Notes: generated by a model not told the origin, from the letters alone. Numbered from the stretch's first letter, positions 1-7,364 are shown. The stretch: 64,000 nt of DNA from JAOAFZ01 sp964412815 (GCA_964412815.1 CAYPQF010000032.1:20292-84291), one strand, 5' to 3'. Translations and numbers: made by a program.

Positions 1-404
1 AAATCTGTCGGAAGTCCGATCTGTTAGATGCGATTTATGTCGGCTGGTATCGTCCCGACAACAAACACTGGATAAGCGAAGATGGTTCATTCGCGCTTAT
101 CCACGCCAAAGAAATCTGCGAAATGGTCTGGAAGGCCGCGCCAGAAGTCAGCAGGCACAATCAGAAAATCAACGAAATCAAGTGGCTGCGTATCGCTTCC
201 GCAAAAGCGGCGAAGGCGCGGTCTGAACTTCGCGCTCACAAAGGCTACGAAGTTTATCTGGTTGGGACGAGTAGTCGGCCTGTGTTGTTCCTTGACGGCA
301 AAGTGGTAGCAAAGCCGGATTACCCGGTCGGCGGCGCACCGTTTGGTGCTACAGTTGAAGAAGTCACAAACGCCTATCTTGGTAAGATGGAAAAGGTGAT
401 CTAA
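1..404 (+). CDS. hypothetical protein, 5'-truncated by the window edge
   Basis: The frame is open from the left edge (codons begin at base 3) to a TAA at 402-404, so the start lies outside the window. An internal ATG at 123 would give 93 residues, but the upstream codons read as ordinary protein (..AIYVGWYRPDNKHWISEDG..), so the longer reading is better. I recognise no family. It is the last gene before the hairpin terminator at 446-490 and so probably ends an upstream operon. Confidence 0.7.
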   Translation, partial: ICRKSDLLDAIYVGWYRPDNKHWISEDGSFALIHAKEICEMVWKAAPEVSRHNQKINEIKWLRIASAKAAKARSELRAHKGYEVYLVGTSSRPVLFLDGKVVAKPDYPVGGAPFGATVEEVTNAYLGKMEKVI

Positions 405-445
405 ATGTCAACGAACCTCAGTAACATAACTCGATAACTTATCTT

Positions 446-490
446 AAACAAACCTCTTACCCATTATCATCATTGTAAGAGGTTTGTTTT
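446..490 (+). terminator. rho-independent terminator hairpin
   Basis: A perfect 15-bp inverted repeat (446-460 with 475-489) surrounds a 14-base loop. The stem ends in GGTTTGTTTT on the plus strand and starts with an A-rich arm, so it could work in both directions. It lies between the stop of the edge gene (404) and the next gene (517), where a transcript end is expected. Confidence 0.75.
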
Positions 491-516
491 ATCTATGCTA
501 AGAAAGGTGTTTAAAC

Positions 517-805
517 ATGGAAAATAAATTTATCTGGTGGCTGACTTCTCGTAGGGACGTTAGCTCAGAAGACAGACTAAAAGACGCCCACACCAAAAGA
601 TATTGGAGAACATTTTTTTTGGAACTTTTTAGATATTGAAGTGATCGTGCTTGCTGAAACTGAAGAACAGGCGAGACAGGCTGTGGCCGATTACGAACCT
701 TTAGAAGCGCGAAAAAAAGGTTGGCTCGACCCTGAACTTTCACATTGTACAAAAGCAGAAATTTATGAAAATGGCGTTATTAGTTACCGACTTGGAGAAG
801 ACTAA
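517..805 (+). CDS. small hypothetical protein, reading frame broken at a T8 run
   Basis: The ATG at 517 has a good ribosome site (AAAGGTG, 503-509). The frame stops after 40 codons at 637-639. A second frame, open from 581 to 805, reads ..DIEVIVLAETEEQARQAV.. and ends 2 bases before the next ATG. It has no credible start of its own, only a GTG at 641 without a ribosome site. The two frames join exactly if one T is dropped from TTTTTTTT at 613-620. I infer one gene of about 95 residues with a homopolymer indel, or less likely a +1 programmed shift. The V-I-V-L-A-E-T-E-E-Q-A segment resembles small alpha/beta domains common in phage accessory genes. Function unknown. Confidence 0.55.
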
Positions 806-807
806 AC

Positions 808-1053
808 ATGGCTCAAGCAACGTTACATGTCGCTGACAACGAAGCCGGGATCACGCATGTTCGTGATTTTTGCGAAGTTTGCAGCACAGTTCAATTGTGT
901 TCATTCGAACGCCGTTATCAGACCATCGAAGGCGACTGGATGAATATCTTTACGTTAACGTTTTATGGCAACGCGACACAGAAAGAAATCAATGCCGATC
1001 TTGAAATCGTTCGTAATCGCTTCGATAGCTGTATAATCGTACCGGGAGACTAA
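808..1053 (+). CDS. hypothetical protein, 81 aa
   Basis: ATG at 808 follows GGAGAAG. The sequence is mixed alpha/beta, with a CEVC pair and a further Cys near residues 23-32, and the C-terminal half (ATQKEINADLEIVRNRF) looks like a helix. No family recognised. It starts 2 bases after the preceding gene and ends 1 base before the next ATG, so it belongs to the same tightly packed early operon. The single Cys pair is too little to call a zinc site. Confidence 0.7.
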   Translation: MAQATLHVADNEAGITHVRDFCEVCSTVQLCSFERRYQTIEGDWMNIFTLTFYGNATQKEINADLEIVRNRFDSCIIVPGD

Positions 1054-1054
1054 C

Positions 1055-1291
1055 ATGCGAAAACCGTCTGAGGCAGAGAACGAAATCGTAAAACTGGCTG
1101 AAACGCACCACCTGTCAGTGACGTATCAGACCAATCCGTTTCGAGTTGTCTTTCGCACAACGGACGTAAACGATGCAACTGAGTTTGCGCTGCGTGTGCT
1201 GTTTCGAAACTTGCGGGTTGCTCAATCGCTTGAAAGTGACGGCGGCACATATCGGTTTTCTTTCAACCCCGACAAACCTTATATCTTCTAG
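1055..1291 (+). CDS. hypothetical protein, 78 aa
   Basis: ATG at 1055 follows GGGAGAC. The N-terminal third is helical and charged (SEAENEIVKLAETHH), followed by strands and a helix. Its size and layout resemble the gene just upstream, but I see no clear sequence identity. No family recognised. It is in the same operon, with 1- and 8-base gaps on either side. Confidence 0.7.
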   Translation: MRKPSEAENEIVKLAETHHLSVTYQTNPFRVVFRTTDVNDATEFALRVLFRNLRVAQSLESDGGTYRFSFNPDKPYIF

Positions 1292-1299
1292 AGGACAAG

Positions 1300-1542
1300 A
1301 TGCGAACTCGTTTAGATAGGTTCACAAAGTACCTGATTTTTGATCGCAATTGGCGCGTCAAAGATGTGTGGTGTTTGTACAGCATATGTTTTATGGGCGC
1401 TATCGCTCTGCTGCTGATGTTAATTTCAGCAGCAAGCGCTATTTTGTTCGCGGCGATTTTATCGGCGCTTGCTGGAATTTTTATCGGTTTAATAGCTATG
1501 TTTGCTTCGTTTTGGTCGGTAAAAGATTACTTAGAGGACTAG
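1300..1542 (+). CDS. small membrane protein, 80 aa, two TM segments
   Basis: ATG at 1300 follows TAGAGGAC. A basic N terminus (MRTRLDRFTKYLIFDRNWR) precedes two hydrophobic stretches at about residues 26-46 and 48-70, and the tail is acidic (VKDYLED). This is a two-pass inner-membrane topology. Family not recognised. It is one of several small membrane proteins in this early operon; such proteins in phages often act in superinfection exclusion or host membrane takeover, but nothing here proves that. Confidence 0.72.
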   Translation: MRTRLDRFTKYLIFDRNWRVKDVWCLYSICFMGAIALLLMLISAASAILFAAILSALAGIFIGLIAMFASFWSVKDYLED

Positions 1543-1543
1543 C

Positions 1544-2053
1544 ATGATCATCATCTCGCTTTACACCAATCTCAAGCGTGTTGCTCAGGTGAATCAAGAC
1601 GAACTGGAAATGTGGTTCATCGACCGGGCAGCGGAAGGATTCGATCTCCGCGACTTGTACTATCACAGCGGCGCAAGTCACCTTGCTTCATACCCGTTAG
1701 CAACGCAGTTAACGCCGAATTGTATCTATCGTTATAAATCGATAGACGCGCTCGAAGTGGTTGAAGAAGTATGGGTGCAGGCTTTAGAGTTTCTTTGGAC
1801 GTATAGCTCAAAGTATCGTCAACTTTTAGCTGATTTTTATTATATTGTTAAAGACGTATTTGAGACCCCGGTAGTGGTTGATACGCACGCTGCTTACAAA
1901 CTTTGCGACGGTGTCGAAGCTTTAAATGTGCCGGGTCGAGTACTCCCGACGGAAAATATTGGGAGACTTATCGACGCAGTAACAAAACTATTAGACCAAG
2001 CAAGCTCGGAAAATGGTATCGTAGTTATCTCAAGGAGCTTCGATGGAAGCTGA
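1544..2053 (+). CDS. hypothetical protein, 169 aa
   Basis: ATG at 1544 follows TAGAGGACTAGC. The protein is soluble and mostly helical in the middle (EEVWVQALEFLWTYSSKYRQ). It overlaps the next gene by 11 bases. No motif or family recognised. Its base use matches its neighbours. Confidence 0.75.
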   Translation: MIIISLYTNLKRVAQVNQDELEMWFIDRAAEGFDLRDLYYHSGASHLASYPLATQLTPNCIYRYKSIDALEVVEEVWVQALEFLWTYSSKYRQLLADFYYIVKDVFETPVVVDTHAAYKLCDGVEALNVPGRVLPTENIGRLIDAVTKLLDQASSENGIVVISRSFDGS

Positions 2054-2564
2054 TCTACTCGCCAGTTTTTGGGAAGAAATACGAATTTATCCGCAGCTAG
2101 AACTGTGGCAAGCTAATGGCGTCAAAGGATTGGCGCACATCAACGCTAATCCGTTGCCAATCGGCCAGTATGTTTACTGTGGCAGTCGTGGTCAAGCACG
2201 AACAGCGTACTTAGAGACGGTTGCGCCGATCCGAGAAAGCTGGAATTCTCGCCGCTATGGTATGATGGAAGTCGTTGATTATTATCAGAATCAAATTAAT
2301 CTGTTAGGAGCAGTTCATACCGCTAAAGAAATGCTTCGCAATGCGGAACGCATCTTACAACTTCGTTTGAACGATGTTCCACACGACTTGATGGAGTGGC
2401 TCGATCTTGTAATTCGGACACGCTTGCTGTATACTAGCGGTTACGTCGATCCGCAAATCAATCTGTTTGTTGAAAGCGGTTGGCAGCTAATCAAACAGAC
2501 CAACTGCTTGATCGCTGGTTGTGTTTACCCAACGTTGTTTTTTATCTATCGAAAAGGTGTTTAA
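2043..2564 (+). CDS. hypothetical protein, 173 aa
   Basis: ATG at 2043 has an AAGGAG site 6 bases upstream, inside the end of the previous gene, which suggests coupled translation. The sequence is soluble with long helices in the second half (TAKEMLRNAERILQLRLND). No recognised family. Confidence 0.75.
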   Translation: MEADLLASFWEEIRIYPQLELWQANGVKGLAHINANPLPIGQYVYCGSRGQARTAYLETVAPIRESWNSRRYGMMEVVDYYQNQINLLGAVHTAKEMLRNAERILQLRLNDVPHDLMEWLDLVIRTRLLYTSGYVDPQINLFVESGWQLIKQTNCLIAGCVYPTLFFIYRKGV

Positions 2565-2565
2565 A

Positions 2566-2934
2566 ATGATTACTAACAAGACTTCAGAAGTTCTGTTCGG
2601 CTGTTTCGGGGCGATTATTTTCGCCATTGTCATCGTTATCTTCACTACCATCATCAACGGCTTAGTCTTTGTCCAGTTATGGGACTGGTTTATTGCAACA
2701 ACCTTCGGCGTATCTCCACTCACGCTGCCACAGGCGCTTGGTTTATCGCTGGTTGTTGGATCGTTTACGCGCAATCTTGCTAGGAAAAGCGATACATCCA
2801 AAGACAAAGATCCAAAAACGTTTTCTGAGCTTTTCGGAAAACTGCTGATAATGTTCGTTTCCGAATTGTTGACGGCAGGTTTGACGCTTTTAATCGGCCA
2901 GATTATTTATAACTATATGACAACAGGGATGTAA
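2566..2934 (+). CDS. membrane protein, 122 aa, about three TM segments
   Basis: I chose the ATG at 2566 (MITNKTSEVLFGC) because GAAAAGGTG lies just before it. An earlier GTG at 2521 would overlap the previous gene by 44 bases. Hydrophobic segments lie at about residues 10-32, 53-69 and 94-115, with a polar loop (ARKSDTSKDKDPK) between the last two. Family not recognised. It abuts the next gene directly. Confidence 0.72.
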   Translation: MITNKTSEVLFGCFGAIIFAIVIVIFTTIINGLVFVQLWDWFIATTFGVSPLTLPQALGLSLVVGSFTRNLARKSDTSKDKDPKTFSELFGKLLIMFVSELLTAGLTLLIGQIIYNYMTTGM

Positions 2935-3384
2935 ATGATCACAATTAATCGTTATTTAGACTATGACGAATTTCAGCAGCTTGGCAGCGAAGCAATTGAA
3001 GCACAGCTTCGAAGTATTGAACACGTCATCGGCGTTGCTTTTTTTGGTCGAGAAAACAGCGTTCTTGCTGGTATTTATAGCTACGAAGTATCGATTGACA
3101 CAACCGTTGACTTCGAACTTGTTAAAGAAGCGGTAAACAATGTTCGACTGGCTTTTCACTCAGGCGGTATTCGAGAAAGTCGAACTCGGCGTCGAACAGG
3201 TTATTTTAAAGGCAATGAATATTTTCCTGACAGCGAAGAAGAAGCAATGATCGTGGCTATCTTTTACCCGTCGATTAAGATCAATTGGTGGCGGCGCATG
3301 ACGCAGCATCCAGTCTTGCCGCGAACGCTCGATAAGCAGCCTTCAAACACGGTGCTGCACGGGAGTCAGAATGGCGACAGTTAG
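2935..3384 (+). CDS. hypothetical protein, 149 aa
   Basis: ATG at 2935 directly follows the previous stop, with ACAGGGATG upstream. The protein is soluble with an arginine-rich stretch (RESRTRRRTGYFKG) near residues 80-95. It overlaps the next gene by 14 bases. No family recognised. Confidence 0.72.
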   Translation: MITINRYLDYDEFQQLGSEAIEAQLRSIEHVIGVAFFGRENSVLAGIYSYEVSIDTTVDFELVKEAVNNVRLAFHSGGIRESRTRRRTGYFKGNEYFPDSEEEAMIVAIFYPSIKINWWRRMTQHPVLPRTLDKQPSNTVLHGSQNGDS

Positions 3385-3634
3385 TATTACAGAAGACGGA
3401 CATACCGAAGTAATTGCCGACGACAACGATACGATTTTAGTTGTAACTAAAGTTGGCACGATGCAGATCGACACGTTTCCTCCTACTGCTTTAGGAGCAC
3501 GGGTGACGATTAATATCAATTATGAAGACGATAAGAAAACGTCTTTTGTACAAAGCGCGTTAACGCCCGGAACAGCACCGAGTTATCATTTGTCGCTGTT
3601 TAGGTACTGGAAGCGACTTCGGAGAAACTTATGA
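3371..3634 (+). CDS. hypothetical protein, 87 aa
   Basis: ATG at 3371 follows CACGGGAGTC. The protein is beta-rich (VSITEDGHTEVIADDNDTIL) with a basic tail (YWKRLRRNL). It overlaps the next gene by 4 bases (ATGA). No family recognised. Confidence 0.7.
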   Translation: MATVSITEDGHTEVIADDNDTILVVTKVGTMQIDTFPPTALGARVTININYEDDKKTSFVQSALTPGTAPSYHLSLFRYWKRLRRNL

Positions 3635-3957
3635 ACGTATTCAAAACAGTCATTCTAAAAAACGGCGTCTTTCAGTTGCAAGACGGATCACTGTGGATAA
3701 AAGACAAACAGTTGTTCCCTTGGTGTTACGTGGTAGAAGCAAGCGGTCAACGGCCTGCGTATACGGTATGCATCGGGTGGGTTGACCGAACATCGGAAGT
3801 CGAAGTTTTGGGAAAGCAAGTCTGGCAAGGGATGTTCTACAGCATCCTGCTGCCCACGAATATCAGTCTGCTGCCCAATCCTATCGAACTGAATTATGAC
3901 GACTTTGAAATCAAAGTCCCGCTCCGTCCAATGGTTGTTTTATCTGCACAAGGATAA
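3631..3957 (+). CDS. hypothetical protein, 108 aa
   Basis: ATG at 3631 overlaps the previous stop and follows CGGAGAAAC. The protein is beta-rich and soluble, with several tryptophans (GSLWIKDKQLFPWCY). No family recognised. Its stop lies 4 bases before the GTG of the next membrane protein. Confidence 0.7.
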   Translation: MNVFKTVILKNGVFQLQDGSLWIKDKQLFPWCYVVEASGQRPAYTVCIGWVDRTSEVEVLGKQVWQGMFYSILLPTNISLLPNPIELNYDDFEIKVPLRPMVVLSAQG

Positions 3958-3961
3958 ACTC

Positions 3962-4243
3962 GTGAAATCTCTTATCGGTCGTCTTACAGAGTTCTTAGTT
4001 AATCGTCTTGGCCTGACCCCTAAAACGGTAGCAGCGATCTACGCTGCTATTGGCGCTATAGGCGTTTTTGTAGCGCTTATCACCGCTATCGTCTTCGCGT
4101 ATTTTCAGACTAAGCTGTTTGCAATTTTGCTGGTGGTCGGCATGGTGATTGTCGTCCTTTTTGCACTCCTTTTTGCACTTGCGTCAATTATCTTCGATGA
4201 GATCGAGGGCAAGATTACGGTTCGTAAGTCAAAGGACGAATAA
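3962..4243 (+). CDS. membrane protein, 93 aa, GTG start, two TM segments
   Basis: I start at GTG 3962 because AAGGATAA (3950-3957) fits it as a ribosome site. The in-frame ATG at 3896 would overlap the previous gene by 62 bases. Hydrophobic segments at about residues 24-46 and 51-75 are followed by a charged tail (EIEGKITVRKSKDE). This is a two-pass topology. Family not recognised. Confidence 0.68.
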   Translation: MKSLIGRLTEFLVNRLGLTPKTVAAIYAAIGAIGVFVALITAIVFAYFQTKLFAILLVVGMVIVVLFALLFALASIIFDEIEGKITVRKSKDE

Positions 4244-4244
4244 A

Positions 4245-4499
4245 ATGCTCTACCAAGACACGCTGCGTTTTTTGAAAGCGCAAGATCTAACATTAACAGA
4301 TGATGAGAAAGATTGGATCGATCAACTCGTCACCAATGGGCATGTTCGTTTTCCGCGCCTGCTCTATAACCGCTTGACGTGGGCAGAACTGGCTGAGTGG
4401 CGAACAAACAGCGGCAGCATCCTTACGACACCGCGTCAAGAAACAATCATCCATATTTTGAATCGTTTTGGTAGATTAAATTTAGTAAAAGGAGAGTAA
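4245..4499 (+). CDS. hypothetical protein, 84 aa
   Basis: The ATG at 4245 (MLYQDTLRFLKAQDL) follows AAAGGACGAATAA. The protein is helical and soluble. The arrangement LTWAELAEWRTNSGSI resembles a small helical DNA-binding fold, but the match is weak. No family recognised. Confidence 0.68.
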   Translation: MLYQDTLRFLKAQDLTLTDDEKDWIDQLVTNGHVRFPRLLYNRLTWAELAEWRTNSGSILTTPRQETIIHILNRFGRLNLVKGE

Positions 4500-4503
4500 C
4501 ATA

Positions 4504-4683
4504 ATGATTCGCAATATTCTTGAATCGCCGTTTTCCATCGTCCTGTTACTGATGGGAATTGCCTATTTCGTCACTGAGATTGCCACCTATCTCGGGCCAG
4601 AATTAACGGCATTGGTACTGGCTATTGTTGTGCTGTGCGCAACTGTGGTTGGCCTAATCTACGTTTACCATGAAAGGAAGTGA
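4504..4683 (+). CDS. small membrane protein, 59 aa, two TM segments
   Basis: ATG at 4504 follows AAAGGAGAGTAAC, a strong ribosome site. The 59 codons run to TGA at 4681-4683. Hydrophobic segments lie at about residues 9-27 and 33-54. It fills the gap between two neighbours with normal spacing, which supports a real gene. Family not recognised. Confidence 0.68.
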   Translation: MIRNILESPFSIVLLLMGIAYFVTEIATYLGPELTALVLAIVVLCATVVGLIYVYHERK

Positions 4684-4687
4684 TCTC

Positions 4688-5458
4688 GTGACATACTATA
4701 AAGTTTTAGATTCAGAAGGTCGCTCGTGCAACGGCGGGAACATGCAGTGGTCGCTGCCGCAGTGGGACGATGACTCACAAACATGGATTCCCGGCGAGTG
4801 GCATGTGTACAACGGCAACCTAGTGATGTGCCAAAGCGGATTTCACTTGACCAACAAACCTTACAATTGGATTCATTGGGGCGGGCGAATTTTTGAAGCA
4901 GAATATGCTGACGAAATACTTGCTGATAACACTGGTAAAATTGTCGTCAAACAGGTGCGGCTCGTGAGTGAAGTGACGCACAAGCAATGGTGGCTTGACG
5001 CTATTGAATTTATCGAATCTCTCAATACGTTTACTTTTTTTATGAATCACCAAGAGCCGTTACCAAATTGGCTTGTGTTTGAAACACGGGACGCTGCACG
5101 GGACGCTGCACGGGACGCTGCACGGGACGCTGCACGGGACGCTGCATGGGGCGCTGCACGGGACGCTGCACGGGACGCTGCACGGGACGCTGCACGGGAC
5201 GCTGCACGGGGCGCTGCACGGGACGCTGCACGGGGCGCTGCACGGGACGCTGCACGGGGCGCTGCATGGGGCGCTGCATGGGGCGCTGCATGGGACGCTG
5301 CATGGGACGCTGCCCTCTACGTGTCTTATCTTATTGTTAAAGATCTTATTGATCCTCAAATCGTAAATTTTATTGAATTCATGTGGGAGACCTATCGACG
5401 CGGCTATGGTTATCTTGGAACAGTGGGCGAAATTCATTACGTTTACAAACGGCCTTAA
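4688..5458 (+). CDS. protein with N-terminal phage domain and 19-copy RDAA-type repeat
   Basis: I chose GTG 4688 because GAAAGGAAG (4672-4680) is placed well for it; an ATG at 4670 overlaps the previous gene. The N-terminal 130 residues (YYKVLDSEGRSCNGG, then a C-x-x-GFHL motif) resemble a domain seen in many phage proteins that carry Ala-rich tetrapeptide repeats (I think DUF7666, from memory). Residues 134-209 are 19 units of R/W-D/G-A-A, encoded by a 12-bp tandem repeat, and should form a long amphipathic helix. A short non-repeat tail follows (YLIVKDLIDPQIVNFIEF). Role unknown. Such repeats change length by slippage. Confidence 0.75.
   Translation: MTYYKVLDSEGRSCNGGNMQWSLPQWDDDSQTWIPGEWHVYNGNLVMCQSGFHLTNKPYNWIHWGGRIFEAEYADEILADNTGKIVVKQVRLVSEVTHKQWWLDAIEFIESLNTFTFFMNHQEPLPNWLVFETRDAARDAARDAARDAARDAAWGAARDAARDAARDAARDAARGAARDAARGAARDAARGAAWGAAWGAAWDAAWDAALYVSYLIVKDLIDPQIVNFIEFMWETYRRGYGYLGTVGEIHYVYKRP
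5087..5314 (+). repeat. 12-bp tandem repeat, 19 units (CGGGACGCTGCA)
   Basis: Nineteen consecutive 12-bp units encode RDAA, RGAA, WGAA or WDAA. Variation is limited to C/T at base 1 and A/G at base 5, plus a final C. TGG variants collect at the 3' end. Because 12 is a multiple of 3, all six frames remain open across the repeat, which creates long spurious ORFs on both strands. Confidence 0.95.
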
Positions 5459-5475
5459 TCAAAAGAGAAAGTCTA

Positions 5476-5799
5476 ATGATCCCTGAGCCGAGTTTTATCT
5501 TAAATGAAGTTACGTTTCGTAATATGTATAAGCTGCCGAATTCAAACATCGTTTATGAAGACATCCGTAAGCGTATTGCTAATACTTTTCCTGCGTGGTC
5601 TGACCCAAGATCGCCTGTTGGCGGCAACATCATGCTGTCAATTGTCGAACTTTACGGGGCAATTTGCGCGTGGCAGGCGACTGCGCCCGAAGGTCTTCCC
5701 GTCTATGTCTTGTGGTTCAAAGACGAAATCGGCAAACGGATGCACCAAAATCCGTTTGAAATCGTCTTAATCGAAGCAGTTGACCGTCCTGTAGCTTAG
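5476..5799 (+). CDS. hypothetical protein, 107 aa
   Basis: ATG at 5476 (MIPEPSFILNEVTF) follows AAAAGAGAAAG. The protein is soluble, with a central helix (MLSIVELYGAICAW) and a C-terminal strand region. No family recognised. Confidence 0.7.
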   Translation: MIPEPSFILNEVTFRNMYKLPNSNIVYEDIRKRIANTFPAWSDPRSPVGGNIMLSIVELYGAICAWQATAPEGLPVYVLWFKDEIGKRMHQNPFEIVLIEAVDRPVA

Positions 5800-5801
5800 T
5801 T

Positions 5802-5816
5802 ATTACGAATCGTAAT
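5802..5816. promoter_or_regulatory. 15-bp palindrome, possible operator
   Basis: ATTACGA and TCGTAAT flank a single central base in the gap before the gene at 5830. The position just upstream of a ribosome site fits an operator or mRNA hairpin, but 7-bp arms also occur by chance. Confidence 0.3.
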
Positions 5817-5829
5817 AGGGGCGTTTAAA

Positions 5830-6033
5830 ATGTGGAAGCAGCTTAGTGTCGTAGGCAAGATAGTCGTCTTAATGATTGGATATGGAGTCTATTTTTTGTT
5901 GTTCGCTGCCGGACTGCATTTGATCAAGCCAATCGTAGATGAAAAAACGCTTGGGATCATCGTTATGATGGTCTTGTTTATTATGCCAACGGGTATCGCA
6001 GGGTTTGTCTTACTCGAGCATGAGGATGTTTAA
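5830..6033 (+). CDS. small membrane protein, 67 aa, two TM segments
   Basis: ATG at 5830 follows TAGGGGCG. Hydrophobic segments lie at about residues 9-32 and 41-61, and the tail is acidic (LEHEDV). Two-pass membrane protein of unknown family. Confidence 0.7.
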   Translation: MWKQLSVVGKIVVLMIGYGVYFLLFAAGLHLIKPIVDEKTLGIIVMMVLFIMPTGIAGFVLLEHEDV

Positions 6034-6034
6034 A

Positions 6035-6223
6035 ATGATCACAGTGAGTATCGTAGAACTGCTCTCTATCGGGCTGGCAATCACGCTGCTGCTGGCAGTC
6101 GCTTCTGTTGTTCTGATCTTAGGTGTTCTTTTTGGATCGAAACTGACAGGTTGGCTGGACAATCGCCGTAACCGCCGGATTATCGATCAGATGCACAAAG
6201 ATCTCGACAAGTCAGATAAGTAA
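6035..6223 (+). CDS. small membrane protein, 62 aa, one TM segment
   Basis: ATG at 6035 follows GAGGATG and starts 1 base after the previous stop. A single long hydrophobic segment spans about residues 8-36. It is followed by a very basic helix (DNRRNRRIIDQMHKDLDK), so the C terminus is probably cytoplasmic. Family unknown. It is the last gene before a 232-base non-coding gap. Confidence 0.7.
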   Translation: MITVSIVELLSIGLAITLLLAVASVVLILGVLFGSKLTGWLDNRRNRRIIDQMHKDLDKSDK

Positions 6224-6455
6224 TAACAAAGCTAATAGGCAGAATAGCGGGGCAACTGAGCTATCGCGCTAAAAACTATTAGTAACGTATTTCTGGTCTA
6301 TGAGAATTTCTTTCCATTGACTCTATAATATATATAGGTGAATGGAAAGAAATTCTCATAAAGAGGTAACTCTACGTTAATAGGTAACAACGGAATTGTA
6401 GGGTTCTTCTGCCAGATCCGCTAGTCAGGCTATTAGTAAAGGTGTTACACAACTC
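6224..6455. other. 232-base non-coding gap
   Basis: No ORF with a ribosome site is found here. Besides the 20-bp inverted repeat it contains a direct repeat CTATTAGTAA (6276-6285 and 6430-6439) and several scattered TAATAG motifs. The repeats flank the inverted repeat. Regulation or replication is plausible but unproven. Confidence 0.5.
6299..6360. repeat. perfect 20-bp inverted repeat around a 22-base AT-rich spacer
   Basis: The arm at 6299-6318 (starts TATGAGAATTTC) is exactly reverse-complemented at 6341-6360. The spacer contains CTATAATATATATAGG. No T-run follows, so a standard terminator is unlikely. It lies in the only long non-coding gap of the early region. It could be a cruciform or hairpin protein-binding site, a regulator operator or part of an origin. 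Confidence 0.8.
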
Positions 6456-6659
6456 ATGGGAGATAATGCCGCCTTAGGTTTGTTTATCTTGGCGCTTGTT
6501 GTGCTGCTGGCGCTGCTTAGGCATCCGCCGGAACTGCCACCTAAACAAGATATGAAGCCGAAAACAAAAATTCGTAAACCTGTGTCGTCGCGTAAGAGAC
6601 GTTTACAACATCGTTTAAACAACGATGAAGATGACACCTTACCGCCTAGGAGAAACTGA
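6456..6659 (+). CDS. small membrane-anchored basic protein, 67 aa
   Basis: ATG at 6456 follows AAAGGTGTTACACAACTC. One hydrophobic segment (about residues 6-22) is followed by a proline-rich stretch and a very basic tail (KPKTKIRKPVSSRKRRLQHR). Single-pass with a cytoplasmic basic tail that could bind nucleic acid; that is inference. Family unknown. Confidence 0.6.
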   Translation: MGDNAALGLFILALVVLLALLRHPPELPPKQDMKPKTKIRKPVSSRKRRLQHRLNNDEDDTLPPRRN

Positions 6660-6660
6660 A

Positions 6661-6996
6661 ATGGCTAAGAAAGATCAACTTATCGTTCGCAGTCATCTGA
6701 TGAACTGGCTAATGACTGTGGTTGGTGCGGAAAGCAGCAACAAAACAAAGGTATATGGCAATCACATCTACACTGAAGTCATCATGCTGCGCGCCAATTT
6801 CCAGCAATGGATTGAACCGCTGATCTGCGAAGGCTGCATGATCGATCCAAACTACAATTTTGAGCGCATCGATAAAGACGATACACGGTCGTCGCAAACG
6901 GGCGGCGGTCGTTATCGTTACTTTTTGACCTTTTATAAATACGACAGCAAAGGTTATGATTTTGTTTTGCCTGTACCTCCCGCAGTCAACGACTAG
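6661..6996 (+). CDS. hypothetical protein, 111 aa
   Basis: I start at ATG 6661 (MAKKDQLIVRSHLMNW) because TAGGAGAAACTGAA precedes it. The protein is soluble alpha/beta with one short Cys pair (CEGC). No family recognised. Confidence 0.72.
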   Translation: MAKKDQLIVRSHLMNWLMTVVGAESSNKTKVYGNHIYTEVIMLRANFQQWIEPLICEGCMIDPNYNFERIDKDDTRSSQTGGGRYRYFLTFYKYDSKGYDFVLPVPPAVND

Positions 6997-7012
6997 ACAA
7001 AGGTAGTAGAGA

Positions 7013-7309
7013 ATGTATGCTGTGATGATTGCTCATAGTTACGAAGATTATGAGATTGCCTATGTTGGGGAGAATTTGGAGCACATCATTGCAAACGAAC
7101 GAAGTCGAATTCGTACAGAGATGGAAGCTTTAAGTTTTTCCATGCTTGAAAAGAGCAAAGTGGAAATTTTTCCAGACGGTGAGCGAAAATTTTCTGTTTG
7201 GTCGAAAGGAACTGCCTATTGTGAAACGCAAACGTGGCGGGCAGTAGGTCAGACAAATACGATAATTAAAGACATTTGGATTATCGAACTTCCTGAAATG
7301 CCTACTTGA
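7013..7309 (+). CDS. hypothetical protein, 98 aa
   Basis: ATG at 7013 follows GGTAGTAGAGA. The first strands and a helix (MYAVMIAHSYEDYEIAYVG) suggest a small alpha/beta fold. Its stop at 7307-7309 lies inside the -35 box of the promoter at 7306. No family recognised. Confidence 0.7.
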   Translation: MYAVMIAHSYEDYEIAYVGENLEHIIANERSRIRTEMEALSFSMLEKSKVEIFPDGERKFSVWSKGTAYCETQTWRAVGQTNTIIKDIWIIELPEMPT

Positions 7310-7334
7310 CAAAACAAAAATAGGGGGCTACAAT
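7306..7334 (+). promoter_or_regulatory. consensus sigma-70 promoter
   Basis: TTGACA (7306-7311), 17 bases, TACAAT (7329-7334). One mismatch to consensus in all. It should start transcription near 7341 and drive the genes from 7365 onward. The -10 lies in the left arm of a 9-bp hairpin (7325-7333/7344-7352). Confidence 0.8.
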
Positions 7335-7352
7335 GCAGACATCTTGTAGCCC
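7325..7352. promoter_or_regulatory. 9-bp inverted repeat over the promoter -10 region
   Basis: GGGCTACAA (7325-7333) pairs with TTGTAGCCC (7344-7352) around a 10-base spacer. It covers the -10 box and the predicted start site, so it could be an operator. No T-run follows, which argues against a terminator. Confidence 0.5.
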
Positions 7353-7364
7353 ATAGAGGACAAA

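Noticed and set aside
405..437. Ten-codon ORF directly after the edge gene
   Set aside because: No ribosome site beyond the overlap and too short to support; it ends just before the terminator.
5087..5314. CRISPR-like regular repeat
   Set aside because: Contiguous units with no spacers, and in frame with a protein.
5040..5437. Long open frames on both strands across the RDAA repeat (e.g. HGTL, QRPV, PCSV repeats)
   Set aside because: All six frames stay open because the repeat unit is 12 bp; only the frame with the phage domain and a ribosome site is credible.
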